Assembly (NCBI GenBank): GCA_028280225.1
Contig: JANQMF010000036.1
Coordinates: 1 to 64,000 of the forward strand
Direction: 5' to 3'
DNA length: 64,000 bases
Origin: Pseudomonadales bacterium
GTDB lineage: Bacteria > Pseudomonadota > Gammaproteobacteria > Pseudomonadales > Azotimanducaceae
A model generated the notes under the pieces. It had not been told where the DNA came from, did not search any database, and worked only from the letters and a program-made list of their open reading frames with translations. This document shows positions 1 through 9,196 of this stretch, piece by piece; the stretch's first letter is position 1; each line of letters begins with the position of its first letter. A program made the position numbers and the translations under genes.

Positions 1-1
1 G

Positions 2-637
2 CCCGAGGCAACAGACTTGACCTGTTTGTCTACGGCGCGCCACCGCACCAAGTTAAGACGGGGTGCTCACCAGGGTAATCGGTTTGACATCACGATCCAC
101 CAGGTTCAAGGCTGTTCACTCAGTCTGCTGGAAGGGTTGGCGGACGGATTTCCCAACAGCTTTGGCCCCCAGAGATTCTCGGCAGCCAATCTGGATCTTG
201 CGCGTTCCTGGATTCTGCAGCGCCGCCGGCGCAAGATTTCCAGACAACGCCGGGGCTGGCACCTGAGCGTGTTGCGCAGTTTTTTGTTCAACCAGGTGCT
301 TAATGCGCGCCGGGCTGCGGGTAATCATTGCCGCATAATCGACGGCGACGTTGTGGAAGACGGTCAGCCTACCGGGCCGTTGTGGGGCAGGGGGCGCTCT
401 TCCAGCCGGGGTGAAGCCTTATCCATAGAACAAGCTGCTCTGGCGGATTATGCAGAGCTCTGTGAAGCTTTAGAATATAGTGGTGTGGACCAGGCTAGGC
501 GCAAACTGTTCGAAAAACCCCGGGACCTTAAGGTGCAAGCCCTTGGGCAGGACCAGTTTCGATTAACGTTTTATTTACCCCCGGGCGCCTACGCCACCAG
601 TATGTTAGCCCACTGTCTGGAACTGGAGGGGAGTTGA
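2..637 (+). CDS. truD: tRNA pseudouridine(13) synthase TruD, C-terminal part
   Basis: This is the downstream part (about 211 codons) of TruD, which makes pseudouridine at position 13 of some tRNAs. The reading frame is already open at base 2, so the start codon and the catalytic Asp region lie before the window. The visible part begins close to the family motif [16 protein letters not shown]. It then covers the TRUD insertion domain ([39 protein letters not shown]) and the conserved C-terminal end with [14 protein letters not shown]. Its TGA overlaps the TTG start of pcm, so the two are probably translationally coupled. In Pseudomonas relatives surE normally sits between truD and pcm; here there is no room for it. 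The family call is secure. Confidence 0.95.
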   Translation, partial: PEATDLTCLSTARHRTKLRRGAHQGNRFDITIHQVQGCSLSLLEGLADGFPNSFGPQRFSAANLDLARSWILQRRRRKISRQRRGWHLSVLRSFLFNQVLNARRAAGNHCRIIDGDVVEDGQPTGPLWGRGRSSSRGEALSIEQAALADYAELCEALEYSGVDQARRKLFEKPRDLKVQALGQDQFRLTFYLPPGAYATSMLAHCLELEGS

Positions 638-1299
638 GCAACTTTGATTTGAGCGGCATTGGCATGACCTCCCAGCGCACCCGGGACAGGCTGGTGCAAA
701 GACTGCGGGATCAGGGTATTCAAGATGAAAACGTACTGGGGCAGATTGCAGCCGTCCCCCGGCACATTTTTATCGACGAAGCCCTGGCCCATCGAGCTTA
801 TGAAGACACGGCGCTGCCCATTGGCCATGGCCAGACCATTTCGCAACCCTTTATTGTGGCGCTCATGACCCAGCTTGTGCTGAACAAAACCCGGCCGCGG
901 GTGCTTGAGGTGGGCACCGGATGTGGCTATCAAACGGCCATATTGGCCGGCTTGTGTGAGGAGGTTTATACCGTTGAGCGCATCGAAGCCTTGCTGCACA
1001 AAACCCGGCAGCGTTTCAGCGCTCTGGGCTTACGCAATATTCAAGTACGGCATGGAGATGGCTACGAAGGCTGGACGCGCTTTGCACCATTTGATGCCAT
1101 TTTAGTTGCGGCAGCACCGGCGGAGGTTCCCCAGGCGCTTCTGGAGCAGCTGGCACCGGGTGGCCGTTTAGTGCTGCCGGTGGGTGGGGACGGTGTGCAA
1201 GAGTTACGGGTGATTGACCTTACCGATGAGGGGTTGGTTGAATCGGTGCACGAATACGTGCGCTTTGTACCGCTGAAAAAAGGTGTTGCACAGGGCTGA
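634..1299 (+). CDS. pcm: protein-L-isoaspartate O-methyltransferase
   Basis: Pcm uses S-adenosylmethionine to methylate L-isoaspartyl residues in damaged proteins so that they can revert to aspartate. The 221-residue product has the usual length. It shows the family opening [16 protein letters not shown], then [19 protein letters not shown], and the SAM-binding motif [17 protein letters not shown] chose the TTG at 634 because GGAGG lies just before it and it overlaps the truD stop. The ATG 30 bases downstream, at GMTSQRT, is an alternative without a clear ribosome binding site. The stop overlaps the ATG of the next gene (ATGA type), so pcm sits in a tight operon with truD and the DUF368 gene. 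The operon leads on to nlpD and rpoS, the usual gammaproteobacterial order. Confidence 0.93.
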   Translation: MSNFDLSGIGMTSQRTRDRLVQRLRDQGIQDENVLGQIAAVPRHIFIDEALAHRAYEDTALPIGHGQTISQPFIVALMTQLVLNKTRPRVLEVGTGCGYQTAILAGLCEEVYTVERIEALLHKTRQRFSALGLRNIQVRHGDGYEGWTRFAPFDAILVAAAPAEVPQALLEQLAPGGRLVLPVGGDGVQELRVIDLTDEGLVESVHEYVRFVPLKKGVAQG

Positions 1300-2195
1300 T
1301 GGCGCGCGATAAATCCTTTGACGGGCAGGGAGTGGGGCCGGTCGGCATTGCCGGACGGGGGTTTTTGATGGGCCTGGCGGAGGTTGTTCCCGGTGTTTCC
1401 GGAGGCACAATCGCTTTTATCACCGGGATTTACCCCACCCTGATCAGCAGCATAGCCAGTTTTGGGCCGCGATCCGTGCCCATGTTGTGGCATTGGCGGC
1501 GGTTTGTAGATCATCACCAGGTTATTTTTCTGGGTTGGCTGGCCTTGGGTATGGGCGGTGGAGTGCTGCTGTTTGCCCAGCTCATGCAGTATCTGCTGAC
1601 ACACTTTCAGCCGGTGGTCTGGGGTTTTTTTGCCGGTGTGATTCTCCTTTCGGTGATCATTATCGGCACCGCCAGAGTCCGGGCAAAATTGCTTGTCTGG
1701 GCGCCGCTGGGTATAGCCGCGGGCGTCAGCATGTTATGGCTGCCCCAGGCGGAAATTGAGCCTGTTTTGTGGCAGGTATTTGCCGGGGGCGCCATTGCTA
1801 TTTGTGCCTGGCTGTTGCCCGCGGTGTCAGGCTCATTCATATTGTTGGCGCTGGGGCTGTATGCCACGGTCATCCACGCGGTGGCCACCTTACACTGGCC
1901 GGTACTTTTTACCTTTGCTTTCGGCTGTGTGGCCGGAGTGCTGGTATTCAGCCGTTTGCTGGCTTGGTTGCTGGACAAACACGGGGAAATTCTGTTGAGT
2001 TTTCTCACCGGCTTCATGCTGGGGTCGGTGACCAAACTCTGGCCCTGGCAGGCTGAGGACACCACCGGTTGGGATCAGTTGTTAACGCCCTTGGAATATG
2101 CCCACGCGCAGCCTGCGTATTTGCCATGGGTGCTGGTGTTTGCCATGCTAGGCGCCCTAGGCATATGGGTACTATCAAAATTCTCCACAAACTGA
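1299..2195 (+). CDS. DUF368 membrane protein (polyprenyl-phosphate translocase family)
   Basis: This 298-residue polytopic membrane protein belongs to the DUF368 family. Members (PopT type) have been described as undecaprenyl-phosphate flippases that recycle the lipid carrier of cell-wall and O-antigen synthesis. The signature GLAEVVPGVSGGTIAFITGIY is near the N-terminus, and the related repeat WLLPAVSGSFILLALGLY lies in the second half. That is the internal duplication expected of the family. About eight hydrophobic segments are visible. The ATG overlaps the pcm stop, and the 3' end overlaps the nlpD start by about 30 bases. The insertion of a DUF368 gene between pcm and nlpD is a local addition to the classical truD-surE-pcm-nlpD-rpoS order. 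The family is certain; transport of undecaprenyl phosphate by this member is inferred. Confidence 0.85.
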   Translation: MARDKSFDGQGVGPVGIAGRGFLMGLAEVVPGVSGGTIAFITGIYPTLISSIASFGPRSVPMLWHWRRFVDHHQVIFLGWLALGMGGGVLLFAQLMQYLLTHFQPVVWGFFAGVILLSVIIIGTARVRAKLLVWAPLGIAAGVSMLWLPQAEIEPVLWQVFAGGAIAICAWLLPAVSGSFILLALGLYATVIHAVATLHWPVLFTFAFGCVAGVLVFSRLLAWLLDKHGEILLSFLTGFMLGSVTKLWPWQAEDTTGWDQLLTPLEYAHAQPAYLPWVLVFAMLGALGIWVLSKFSTN

Positions 2196-3130
2196 GCCGC
2201 AGTCTGCACCTGAGCATAACCCTGTTGGTTATGGGCGGATGTGTACAGTTGGGGCAGCCGGTGATCAGTGAGCAATCCCAGGCTGCAAAACCCCCAAGGC
2301 CCAGCAACCAGGGTGTTCTGCGGCCCACCCGAAACACCAAACCCCCGCCGGTAATCACCCAGACCCCGTCAGTTATCCCCAAGGTGGTTGCACCGGCCGC
2401 GCAGCCGGCGCCAAAAGCCGCTCGCACAGCCCCGGCTACAACAACTTATACGGTGGGCGCCGGGGAAACCCTGTATGCCATTGCCTGGCGATTTCAACTG
2501 GATCACCGAAGTTTGGCCCAGGCCAATAATATTCCGCCGCCATACACCATTTATCCCGGACAGACACTCAGCCTGACGGCGGCGCCGAGAACGCCCTGGC
2601 AAAGGACAGATCAAAAGGCGGATCATAAGACGGTTCAAAAGACTGACCAAAAATTGATTGAACAAGCCCGCACGACCGCTGTGCCAAAACCGGTGGCTGA
2701 ACCAGAGCCAGTGACAGCGCTGCCGCCGGGGCCCGGTGCCGCGGCAACCGGTGGTGTTACCGGCAAACCTCAGGTGGGCCCGTGGCTATGGCCGGTAAAT
2801 ACGCGTCCGACCCGGGAGTTCAGCCGGGCCAGCAAGGGTATGGACTTTACCCTTAATGGGCGCACCCCGGTCCGGGCCGCCAGCAGCGGCGAAGTGGTCT
2901 ATGCCGGGTCCGGCATTGGTGGGTATGAACGCCTGGTTATCGTCAAGCACAATCAAAATCTGCTCAGCGCTTACAGCTTGAATGGGGAAATCATGGTTCG
3001 CGAGCAACAGCAGGTTAAAGCTGGCGCCAAGTTGGCCGACATAAGAAACACAGGCCGGGCGTCCCAGGTATTGCATTTTGAGCTCCGCAGGAATGGTCAA
3101 CCCATTAATCCGCGAGAAAAGCTGCCTTAA
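2165..3130 (+). CDS. nlpD: NlpD-type lipoprotein, murein hydrolase activator
   Basis: NlpD is an envelope lipoprotein that activates the cell-separation amidase AmiC. The ATG at 2165 gives a signal peptide followed by a lipobox-like VMGGC, so the mature protein should start at that Cys. Residues about 94-137 form one LysM peptidoglycan-binding repeat ([17 protein letters not shown] to YPGQTLSL). A Pro/Ala/Lys/Gln-rich linker follows. Residues about 215-318 form an M23/LytM domain. It is degenerate: the first zinc ligand is replaced (KGMDF) and the end reads LHFELRRNG rather than HxH. That is the pattern of regulatory, non-hydrolytic NlpD/EnvC proteins. The reading frame is open further upstream, but only the 2165 start gives a sensible signal peptide. 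rpoS follows 38 bases later; in related bacteria a main rpoS promoter lies inside nlpD. Confidence 0.92.
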   Translation: MGTIKILHKLSRSLHLSITLLVMGGCVQLGQPVISEQSQAAKPPRPSNQGVLRPTRNTKPPPVITQTPSVIPKVVAPAAQPAPKAARTAPATTTYTVGAGETLYAIAWRFQLDHRSLAQANNIPPPYTIYPGQTLSLTAAPRTPWQRTDQKADHKTVQKTDQKLIEQARTTAVPKPVAEPEPVTALPPGPGAAATGGVTGKPQVGPWLWPVNTRPTREFSRASKGMDFTLNGRTPVRAASSGEVVYAGSGIGGYERLVIVKHNQNLLSAYSLNGEIMVREQQQVKAGAKLADIRNTGRASQVLHFELRRNGQPINPREKLP

Positions 3131-3168
3131 CCCGGTCTGCCGGACAGACATTGAGCAACGAGGCAGGT

Positions 3169-4095
3169 ATGAGCGAATTGGATACAAAATCCCAGGCGGT
3201 TAACGGACAGGCAACCAGTGCATCCCAATGGCTGGAGCGGCAGCCCGATGGGGACAGGTTGACCGATTCACCGGATGCCACTCAGCTGTATCTGCGCGAA
3301 ATTGGTTATGCTCCGTTGCTGAGCGCAGCGGAAGAGCAAAAGTATGGCCGCCTGGCCCAACAAGGTGATGCCCAGGGCCGCAAACGCATGATAGAAAGTA
3401 ACCTGCGCTTAGTGGTGAAGATCTCTCGCCGCTATCTCAATCGCGGGTTGTCGTTGCTGGACCTGATTGAAGAAGGCAACCTGGGCTTGATCCATGCGGT
3501 GGAAAAGTTTGACCCGGACAGGGGTTTTCGCTTTTCAACCTATGCCACCTGGTGGATTCGCCAATCCATTGAACGGGGTATCATGAACCAGACCCGCACG
3601 ATTCGTCTGCCGGTGCACGTGGTTAAGGAAATGAACTACTATCTGCGGGCTTCCCGGGAATTGTCACAAAAACTGGATCATGAACCCTCGCCGGAAGAAA
3701 TTGCCGCTCTGGTGGAAAAACCGGTGGAAGAAGTGCGGCGTATGTTGAAGTTGAGTGAGCGGGTTGACTCAATTGATGCGGTTAAGGACGCCAATGACCG
3801 CAGCCGCCTGGAACTGGTCGCCGATGATAACTCCCCGGACCCCGCCATTCAGGTGCAACGTAAAGATCTGTTCCGCAAATTGGATCTATTGCTGGGTGAT
3901 CTCTCTGAAAAACACCAGGATGTCATCAGTCGCCGGTTTGGCCTGCGCGGCCACCAACGTGCCACCCTCGAAGAGGTGGGCGCGGAAATTGGGCTGACCC
4001 GGGAGCGGGTCAGACAAATTCAGATGGAAGGGTTAAAACGTCTGCGCCGTGCCCTTGAGGAGCACGGCCTGAATCCGGATCAGCTGTTCAGCTAG
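3169..4095 (+). CDS. rpoS: RNA polymerase sigma factor RpoS (sigma-38)
   Basis: RpoS is the stationary-phase and general stress sigma factor. The product has about 308 residues. Region 1.2 is seen in [24 protein letters not shown]. Region 2 is seen in [43 protein letters not shown] and [18 protein letters not shown], the -10 recognition part. Region 3 is the [22 protein letters not shown] segment. Region 4 ends with the helix-turn-helix [29 protein letters not shown] prefer the ATG at 3169, preceded by AGG-rich sequence; a TTG at 3151 is in frame and would add six residues. The gene follows nlpD in the conserved order and converges with fdxA. Confidence 0.95.
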   Translation: MSELDTKSQAVNGQATSASQWLERQPDGDRLTDSPDATQLYLREIGYAPLLSAAEEQKYGRLAQQGDAQGRKRMIESNLRLVVKISRRYLNRGLSLLDLIEEGNLGLIHAVEKFDPDRGFRFSTYATWWIRQSIERGIMNQTRTIRLPVHVVKEMNYYLRASRELSQKLDHEPSPEEIAALVEKPVEEVRRMLKLSERVDSIDAVKDANDRSRLELVADDNSPDPAIQVQRKDLFRKLDLLLGDLSEKHQDVISRRFGLRGHQRATLEEVGAEIGLTRERVRQIQMEGLKRLRRALEEHGLNPDQLFS

Positions 4096-4096
4096 A

Positions 4097-4112
4097 CCGG
4101 TTTGCGCACCGG
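4097..4112. terminator. small hairpin between convergent rpoS and fdxA
   Basis: CCGGT and ACCGG form a 5-bp stem around a 6-base loop in the 20-base gap between the two convergent genes. There is no clear T-run on either side. It could serve as a weak two-way terminator; the call rests on position and symmetry only. Confidence 0.25.
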
Positions 4113-4115
4113 GGA

Positions 4116-4439
4116 TCAGCGCTCCAGTAGTTCCCGTTTGTTCGGCTTGCCGTCCCATTCTTCGGCATCCGGCAGGGGGTCCTTCTTCTCAGTCAGGACG
4201 TCCCACTGTTCAGCGAGTTCTGCGTTCAATTCGAGGAAGTTTTGCTGATCGTCCGGTAACTCGTCTTCGGAGAAAATGGCTTCCACCGGGCACTCGGGCT
4301 CACACAGGGCACAGTCAATACATTCATCCGGATGGATGACCAGCATGTTCGGACCCTCGTAGAAGCAGTCGACTGGGCAAACTTCCACACAGTCTGTGTG
4401 CTTACACTTGATACAGTTTTCACCAACAACGAAGGTCAT
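4116..4439 (-). CDS. fdxA: 7Fe ferredoxin FdxA
   Basis: This small electron carrier of 107 residues binds one 3Fe-4S and one 4Fe-4S cluster. The N-terminus [26 protein letters not shown] and the later [17 protein letters not shown] carry the cysteine pattern of the FdxA/FdI family. The acidic C-terminal tail ([22 protein letters not shown]) is also typical. It lies downstream of mutS on the same strand, with about 69 bases between the mutS-proximal end and its start. The fdxA-mutS neighbourhood is standard in Pseudomonas-like genomes. It converges with rpoS. Confidence 0.95.
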   Translation of the reverse strand: MTFVVGENCIKCKHTDCVEVCPVDCFYEGPNMLVIHPDECIDCALCEPECPVEAIFSEDELPDDQQNFLELNAELAEQWDVLTEKKDPLPDAEEWDGKPNKRELLER

Positions 4440-4508
4440 AGAGGCTCTCGGATTTTCGCAAAGCCCGCTATTCTAGCGAATCGTGGGCTGCTGTCGAGGC
4501 TTATATCC

Positions 4509-7112
4509 TTATTCCGAATTGACCGGTTTTTGTTGTATCAGGCGCTTCAGTTCATACAACAGATCATGGGCCTGCCGTGGGCTGAGATCATCCACATCCA
4601 CGTCACCCAGGGTAAGTTCAACTTCAGAAATCCGCGGCTGTGGTTGGGCCGGGGCGAATAAGTCCGCCTGCTGGGGGTTGGCGCCAACCTGTTCAAAGGT
4701 GCGTAACCGCTCCCTGGCATTGTTAATGACCACGCGGGGAACCCCGGCCAGCTTAGCCACCTGAATACCGTAGCTCTGGCTCGCCGGACCGTCCTGGACC
4801 TGGTACAGGAATACAATATCACCGTTGTGTTCCGTGGCGGCAAGATGCAGGTTCCCCACGCCCTGGCATTGTTGCGCCAGACTGGTCAGCTCAAAGTAGT
4901 GGGTGGCGAACAAAGTCAGTGCACCCGCCCGTTCAGCCAAATAGGCGGCACAGGCCCAGGCTAGGGCAAGCCCGTCATAGGTGCTGGTTCCCCGGCCAAT
5001 TTCATCCAGTAAGACAAGACTTTGCCGGGTGGCATTGTGCAGAATGTAGGCGGTTTCGGTCATTTCCACCATAAAGGTGGACCGGCCGCCGGCCAGGTCG
5101 TCAGCGGCACCGATGCGGGTAAAAATCTGATCAACGGGGCCTAACGATACGCTTTGGGCCGGTACGTAACTGCCGCAATAGGCCAACAGCGCAATAATGG
5201 CCGTTTGCCGCATATAGGTAGATTTTCCCCCCATGTTCGGGCCGGTAATTACCCACATACTCTGTTCGGTGTTCATGGCAAGGTTGTTGGCGATAAAGGG
5301 TGCATGGCTGGCGGACTTAACAACCGGGTGCCAGCCCCCGACAATTTCCAAATGCTGCTCCAGAGTAAATGTTGGGGCACAAAAATCCAGGGTGGTGGCT
5401 CTTTCCGCAAAGCAGGCCAGCACATCAATTTGTGCCAGGGCATCAATGGCGCGGCGCAGCCGCCCCTGATCACGGTTGATTTGCACCAGCAGTTCTTCCC
5501 AGAGCTGTTTTTCCAGCTTCAGCGCCCGGCTTTGGGCGCTCAGGGCTTCTTCTTCAAAAGCTTTCAACTCGGGCGTGATGAACCGTTCCGCATTCTTAAG
5601 GGTTTGCCTGCGGATGTATTCAGCGGGTATGGATTGGGTATCAACGGCCTTACTGACTTCAATGTAGTAACCGTGGACACGATTGTAGCCCACCTTCAGG
5701 CTGGTGATACCGGTGCGGGATTTTTCAGTCTCTTCCAGCCGGGCCAGCCAGGCACTGGAGTTTGTGGTCATGTGGGTGAGCTGATCAAACTCTTCGTGGT
5801 ATCCCGGAGCGATAAATCCGCCTTCCCTGATGGTAGCGGGCGGATTGGGGATAATGGCGCGCTGCAACAAGCTAACCCATTCAGAAAAGTCGGGCAGGGC
5901 GGCCAGCAGATCTTGGTTCAGGGGTTGCTCTAACGGTTGCAGCACACGGTGCAGGCCGGGTAAGCTCTCCAGGGCGTCGCACAGGCGCACGACATCCCTG
6001 GGGTTGGCCGAACCCAGGGCAATTCGGGTGAGGATACGTTCTAAATCACCCATACCCTTGAGGATTGACCGGCACGGGTCAACCGCCCTGCGCTCGATGG
6101 CCTCGGTCAGCCAATCCTGACGCATCAGCACTTGCTTAAGCACCCGGCACGGTTCGTTTAACCACCGATTCAACAAGCGGCTTCCCATGGGTGATTGGGT
6201 GGTATCCATAAGGGCAAGCAGGGTCAGGTCCGTCGACCCGTCCGCCCGCTGGTCAATTTCCAGATTACGGCGGGATTGGGCGTCGATCAGTACAATCTCC
6301 GCATCGGCAATCCGCCGGATGTGTTGAACATAGTCCAGAGACTGGCATTGGGTATCCTGGGCATAAGACAAGGTTGCGGCGGCGGCACCCATACAGGGGT
6401 TGTTCGAGCCCAGATTGGTCAGGCCGGCCACATCCGCTCCGAAGTGACGATTCAGCTTCAGCAGGCCGCTGGCATTATCAAAGCGCAAGGCGGGTAATGG
6501 CCGCACGCTCACGGCAAAGTTGACCTCGATGCCGGCTTGATCCGCAACCAACAATTCCGTTGGTTGCATCTGGTACAAAAGGTTAGTCAGCGCGTTGGCA
6601 TCTGCCAGTTCAATCAGTTCCAGCTTGCCGGCCGCCAGGTTCAGACAAGCTGCGCCAAAGGCCGGACCACTTTTGCCACCGTGGGTTTGCACCGCCATGA
6701 GCAAACTCTGGGGCTGGCCTTCCAATAAAGCGTCATCGGTGAGGGTGCCCGGGGTAATTACACGTTGTACTTTGCGTTCGACGGGACCTTTGCTGGTGGC
6801 GGGGTCACCCACCTGTTCGCAAATGGCTACCGAACGGCCTTGCCGGACCAGGCGGGCAAGATAATTTTCCGCTGCATGGAAAGGTACACCGCACATGGGA
6901 ATAGGTTCACCGGCACTTTGTCCGCGGGCGGTCAGGGTGATGTCCAGAAGGTCAGCGGCAATTTTAGCGTCTTCATAAAACAACTCATAAAAATCACCCA
7001 TGCGATAAAAGACCAGATCATCCGGGTGTTGACCCTTGATGGCCAGATATTGACGCATCATGGGTGTATGGTCGGACTTTGACCCATCTGCTTCGGTTGC
7101 GTGTTTTTGCAT
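4509..7112 (-). CDS. mutS: DNA mismatch repair protein MutS
   Basis: MutS recognises base mismatches and small loops and starts MutL-dependent repair. From the ATG at 7112 the protein has 867 residues, the normal length. The mismatch-contacting Phe-Tyr-Glu is at about residues 41-43 (MGDFYELF). The ABC-type ATPase has its Walker A GPNMGGKS at about 624-631, Walker [17 protein letters not shown], and the helix-turn-helix tail with [27 protein letters not shown]. The frame stays open for 86 codons upstream through the recA control region; that extension contains translated tandem repeats and is not credible as protein. No good Shine-Dalgarno precedes 7112: AGGAG is present but about 14 bases away. 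The exact start is therefore less certain than the identity. Divergent from recA. Confidence 0.94.
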   Translation of the reverse strand: MQKHATEADGSKSDHTPMMRQYLAIKGQHPDDLVFYRMGDFYELFYEDAKIAADLLDITLTARGQSAGEPIPMCGVPFHAAENYLARLVRQGRSVAICEQVGDPATSKGPVERKVQRVITPGTLTDDALLEGQPQSLLMAVQTHGGKSGPAFGAACLNLAAGKLELIELADANALTNLLYQMQPTELLVADQAGIEVNFAVSVRPLPALRFDNASGLLKLNRHFGADVAGLTNLGSNNPCMGAAAATLSYAQDTQCQSLDYVQHIRRIADAEIVLIDAQSRRNLEIDQRADGSTDLTLLALMDTTQSPMGSRLLNRWLNEPCRVLKQVLMRQDWLTEAIERRAVDPCRSILKGMGDLERILTRIALGSANPRDVVRLCDALESLPGLHRVLQPLEQPLNQDLLAALPDFSEWVSLLQRAIIPNPPATIREGGFIAPGYHEEFDQLTHMTTNSSAWLARLEETEKSRTGITSLKVGYNRVHGYYIEVSKAVDTQSIPAEYIRRQTLKNAERFITPELKAFEEEALSAQSRALKLEKQLWEELLVQINRDQGRLRRAIDALAQIDVLACFAERATTLDFCAPTFTLEQHLEIVGGWHPVVKSASHAPFIANNLAMNTEQSMWVITGPNMGGKSTYMRQTAIIALLAYCGSYVPAQSVSLGPVDQIFTRIGAADDLAGGRSTFMVEMTETAYILHNATRQSLVLLDEIGRGTSTYDGLALAWACAAYLAERAGALTLFATHYFELTSLAQQCQGVGNLHLAATEHNGDIVFLYQVQDGPASQSYGIQVAKLAGVPRVVINNARERLRTFEQVGANPQQADLFAPAQPQPRISEVELTLGDVDVDDLSPRQAHDLLYELKRLIQQKPVNSE

Positions 7113-7115
7113 TTT

Positions 7116-7134
7116 AGGAGGGAACTGTTCTCCT
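7116..7134. repeat. imperfect palindrome upstream of mutS
   Basis: AGGAGGGAACTGTTCTCCT reads AGGA-GG-GAAC-T-GTTC-TCCT, an inverted repeat with a two-base bulge. It sits directly before the mutS start in the mutS-recA intergenic region. It could be an operator or a leader hairpin that hides the mutS AGGAG. No known consensus is matched; the half-site spacing does not fit the GAAC-N4-GTTC type of LexA box. Confidence 0.3.
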
Positions 7135-7247
7135 GACCCGGTTGCGCAGTGAACTACAGGCACTGACGGCGAGTCAACCGGGACCGGTATGGATTTGGGC
7201 AAAGGCAATATTTGATGTGCGACATCGCCTAAAGTTGCTGAATGGGC

Positions 7248-7276
7248 TTGCAAAAAGATACTGTTTGAATATACAG
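7248..7276 (+). promoter_or_regulatory. recA promoter with LexA (SOS) box
   Basis: CTGTTTGAATATACAG at 7261-7276 is a full CTGT-N8-ACAG LexA site, extended by TA on both sides as in the best SOS boxes. It overlaps a likely promoter: TTGCAA at 7248-7253, a 16-base spacer, and TATACA at 7270-7275. LexA bound here would block the -10 element, as expected for recA. The site lies about 100 bases before the recA ATG. Confidence 0.88.
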
Positions 7277-7300
7277 TACTTGTCACGTTCAATACATTTT

Positions 7301-7360
7301 CGTAAACGTTCACGTAAACGTTCACGTAAACATTCACGTAAACATTCACGTAAACATTCA
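7301..7360 (+). repeat. five tandem 12-bp repeats in the recA leader
   Basis: Five head-to-tail copies of a 12-base unit fill this stretch: CGTAAACGTTCA twice, then CGTAAACATTCA three times. The array ends 13 bases before the recA ATG and lies downstream of the predicted promoter, so it would be transcribed as 5' leader. The unit contains AACGTT-type symmetry in the first two copies. It may be a replication-slippage minisatellite or may bind a protein or affect translation of recA. Confidence 0.9.
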
Positions 7361-7373
7361 TAAGGTCCAAATT

Positions 7374-8507
7374 ATGCCCCGCGAATCTCTCAAGGACTCA
7401 GCCAAAGCTTCCGGCAAAGACGCCGGTGCTGCTACCGGAAAAGAAAATTCAACCAAGAATCCCGAAAAAGATCGCGCTCTGTCCGCTGCCCTGGCACAGA
7501 TTGAGCGTCAGTTCGGCAAAGGTTCGTTAATGCGTTTGGGTGACCAGGAGCGGGTGGCCATTCCGGCTATATCCACCGGGTCGTTAGGTCTGGACATCGC
7601 GTTGGGTATCGGCGGTCTGCCCAGGGGCCGGGTGGTTGAGATATACGGTCCCGAGTCTTCGGGCAAAACCACGCTGACCCTGCAGGTGGTTGCCGAGGCG
7701 CAAAAAATGGGCGGTACGTGTGCCTTTATTGATGCGGAGCATGCACTGGATCCCATTTATGCACAGGCCCTGGGTGTCGACACCGACGACTTGCTTGTTT
7801 CTCAGCCGGATACCGGCGAACAAGCACTGGAAATATGCGATATGTTGGTCAGGTCCGGTGCTGTTGATGTGGTTGTTGTGGACTCGGTTGCGGCGCTCAC
7901 ACCCAAGGCGGAAATTGAGGGTGAAATGGGGGATACCCACGTGGGTCTGCAAGCGCGTTTGATGAGCCAAGCGTTGCGCAAGATGACCGGAAATATCAAA
8001 CAATCCAATACCCTGGTCATATTTATTAACCAGATTCGCATGAAAATTGGGGTGATGTTCGGCTCACCGGAAACGACAACCGGTGGTAACGCGTTGAAGT
8101 TTTATTCTTCTGTTCGCTTGGACATCCGGCGTATCGGTGGTGTGAAAGACGGGGATGAAGTTATTGGTAACGAAACCCGGGTTAAGGTGGTTAAGAACAA
8201 GGTATCGCCGCCATTCCGGCAAACAGAATTCCAGATTCTCTACGGCAAGGGAATTAATCTGACGGGAGAAATTCTGGAGTTGGGTGTGCAACAAGGTATT
8301 GTTGAAAAAAGTGGTGCCTGGTATGCCTACAACGGAGACCGTATTGGTCAGGGGCGTAAAAATGCCGGGGACTTTCTGGATGAAAACCCAGCCATGCGCA
8401 ACGAAATTGAACAGAAAATTCGCCATGAGCTGATGCCTAATTTAGCCTCGGAAGATGAAGTCGGTGAGGTGGTTATACCGGAAGCTGCACAGGACAGCTT
8501 GTCCTGA
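7374..8507 (+). CDS. recA: recombinase RecA
   Basis: RecA coats single-stranded DNA, drives strand exchange and triggers LexA self-cleavage. The core is fully conserved. Walker A GPESSGKT is at residues 92-99. Others are the MAW-equivalent region ([21 protein letters not shown]), [28 protein letters not shown], the L2 region [29 protein letters not shown], and an acidic tail. In E. coli Walker A is at 66-73, so this protein has about 26 extra N-terminal residues rich in Lys, Ala, Gly and Ser. No alternative ATG exists before the core, and AAGG precedes 7374 at a fair spacing. An SOS box and tandem repeats lie upstream; recX follows. Confidence 0.97.
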   Translation: MPRESLKDSAKASGKDAGAATGKENSTKNPEKDRALSAALAQIERQFGKGSLMRLGDQERVAIPAISTGSLGLDIALGIGGLPRGRVVEIYGPESSGKTTLTLQVVAEAQKMGGTCAFIDAEHALDPIYAQALGVDTDDLLVSQPDTGEQALEICDMLVRSGAVDVVVVDSVAALTPKAEIEGEMGDTHVGLQARLMSQALRKMTGNIKQSNTLVIFINQIRMKIGVMFGSPETTTGGNALKFYSSVRLDIRRIGGVKDGDEVIGNETRVKVVKNKVSPPFRQTEFQILYGKGINLTGEILELGVQQGIVEKSGAWYAYNGDRIGQGRKNAGDFLDENPAMRNEIEQKIRHELMPNLASEDEVGEVVIPEAAQDSLS

Positions 8508-8548
8508 AGCGCTTGGCTTAGGCACCACAATACCACTAACACCATGTT

Positions 8549-9073
8549 GTGGAAGACGAAGTAAATAAACGCCAGGCCAACAAAGCTTATGCGCTGGCTT
8601 TGAGGATGTTGGCTCGCAGGGAACACAGCGAAGCTGAACTTCGTCTGAAACTGGGTCAAAAACTGGGCCAAAAGCCGGGTCAAAAGCGGGTAGGGCGAAC
8701 CTCCAGGACGGAGGATCACCCCGATCTGGTTCCGGACCTGGTTAATAGCGTCATTGCGGATCTCAAGCAGGACAACCTCCTTAGCAATGCCCGCTTTGCG
8801 GAAATGCTGGTGCGCAGCCGCGTTAACAAGGGTTATGGACCGCGGTACATTCAGCAGGAACTGGTGTCCAAGGGAATTGGTCAAGATTTGATTGACCGGT
8901 ATTTAGATGATTTAGGCACAGATTGGGCTGGCCGGGCACAGATCCTGGTTGCACAACGATTCCCCAATTTTGCGCAGTCTCAACAAATGTGGCAGAAAGC
9001 GGCCCGCTTCCTTCAACGCCGGGGTTTTTCTTCCACGACGCTGCGTGCGGTACTGGGCCCCATACCCTATTGA
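8549..9073 (+). CDS. recX: regulatory protein RecX
   Basis: RecX binds RecA filaments and limits their activity. The 174-residue product has the family pattern of three-helix repeats: NKAYALALRMLARREHSEAELRLKL, then DLVNSVIADLKQDNLLSNARFAEMLVRSRVNKGYGPRYIQQEL, and a C-terminal RRGFSSTTLRAVL. Residues about 32-52 (GQKLGQKPGQKRVGRTSRTED) are a Gln/Lys/Gly-rich low-complexity insert not typical of the core. The start is GTG at 8549. It sits inside the 3' arm of a 6-bp stem (CCACAA at 8525-8530 with TTGTGG at 8547-8552), which could dampen recX expression relative to recA. The gap to recA is 41 bases. Confidence 0.88.
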   Translation: MEDEVNKRQANKAYALALRMLARREHSEAELRLKLGQKLGQKPGQKRVGRTSRTEDHPDLVPDLVNSVIADLKQDNLLSNARFAEMLVRSRVNKGYGPRYIQQELVSKGIGQDLIDRYLDDLGTDWAGRAQILVAQRFPNFAQSQQMWQKAARFLQRRGFSSTTLRAVLGPIPY

Positions 9074-9088
9074 CCCGCAGATTAGGTT

Positions 9089-9118
9089 CTGCCAAAACCC
9101 TGCGGCTTACTTTATACT
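9089..9118 (+). promoter_or_regulatory. possible alaS promoter
   Basis: CTGCCA (9089-9094), an 18-base spacer and TATACT (9113-9118) form a plausible sigma-70 promoter in the 123-base gap before alaS. The -10 is good and the -35 matches four of six consensus bases. This is sequence inspection only. Confidence 0.35.
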
Positions 9119-9196
9119 TGCCCGCCTTTTATTTACCCGGTTAGCCGCATTGGTCTGCTGCCGGCCAATAGAACGAGTAAAAGTGATGGTAAGTGC

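Noticed and set aside
1062-1604. 180-codon minus-strand ORF across pcm and the DUF368 gene
   Set aside because: Antisense to two well-supported genes; composition is typical of a shadow frame.
5154-5933. 259-codon plus-strand ORF inside mutS
   Set aside because: It is antisense to a fully conserved MutS core; a shadow frame in GC-rich DNA.
7301-7360. 12-bp repeats as a CRISPR array
   Set aside because: Units are contiguous and too short, with no spacers and no cas genes.
7112-7370. 86-codon N-terminal extension of MutS
   Set aside because: It translates the recA promoter and the 12-bp repeats (NVYVNVYV) and has no match to MutS.
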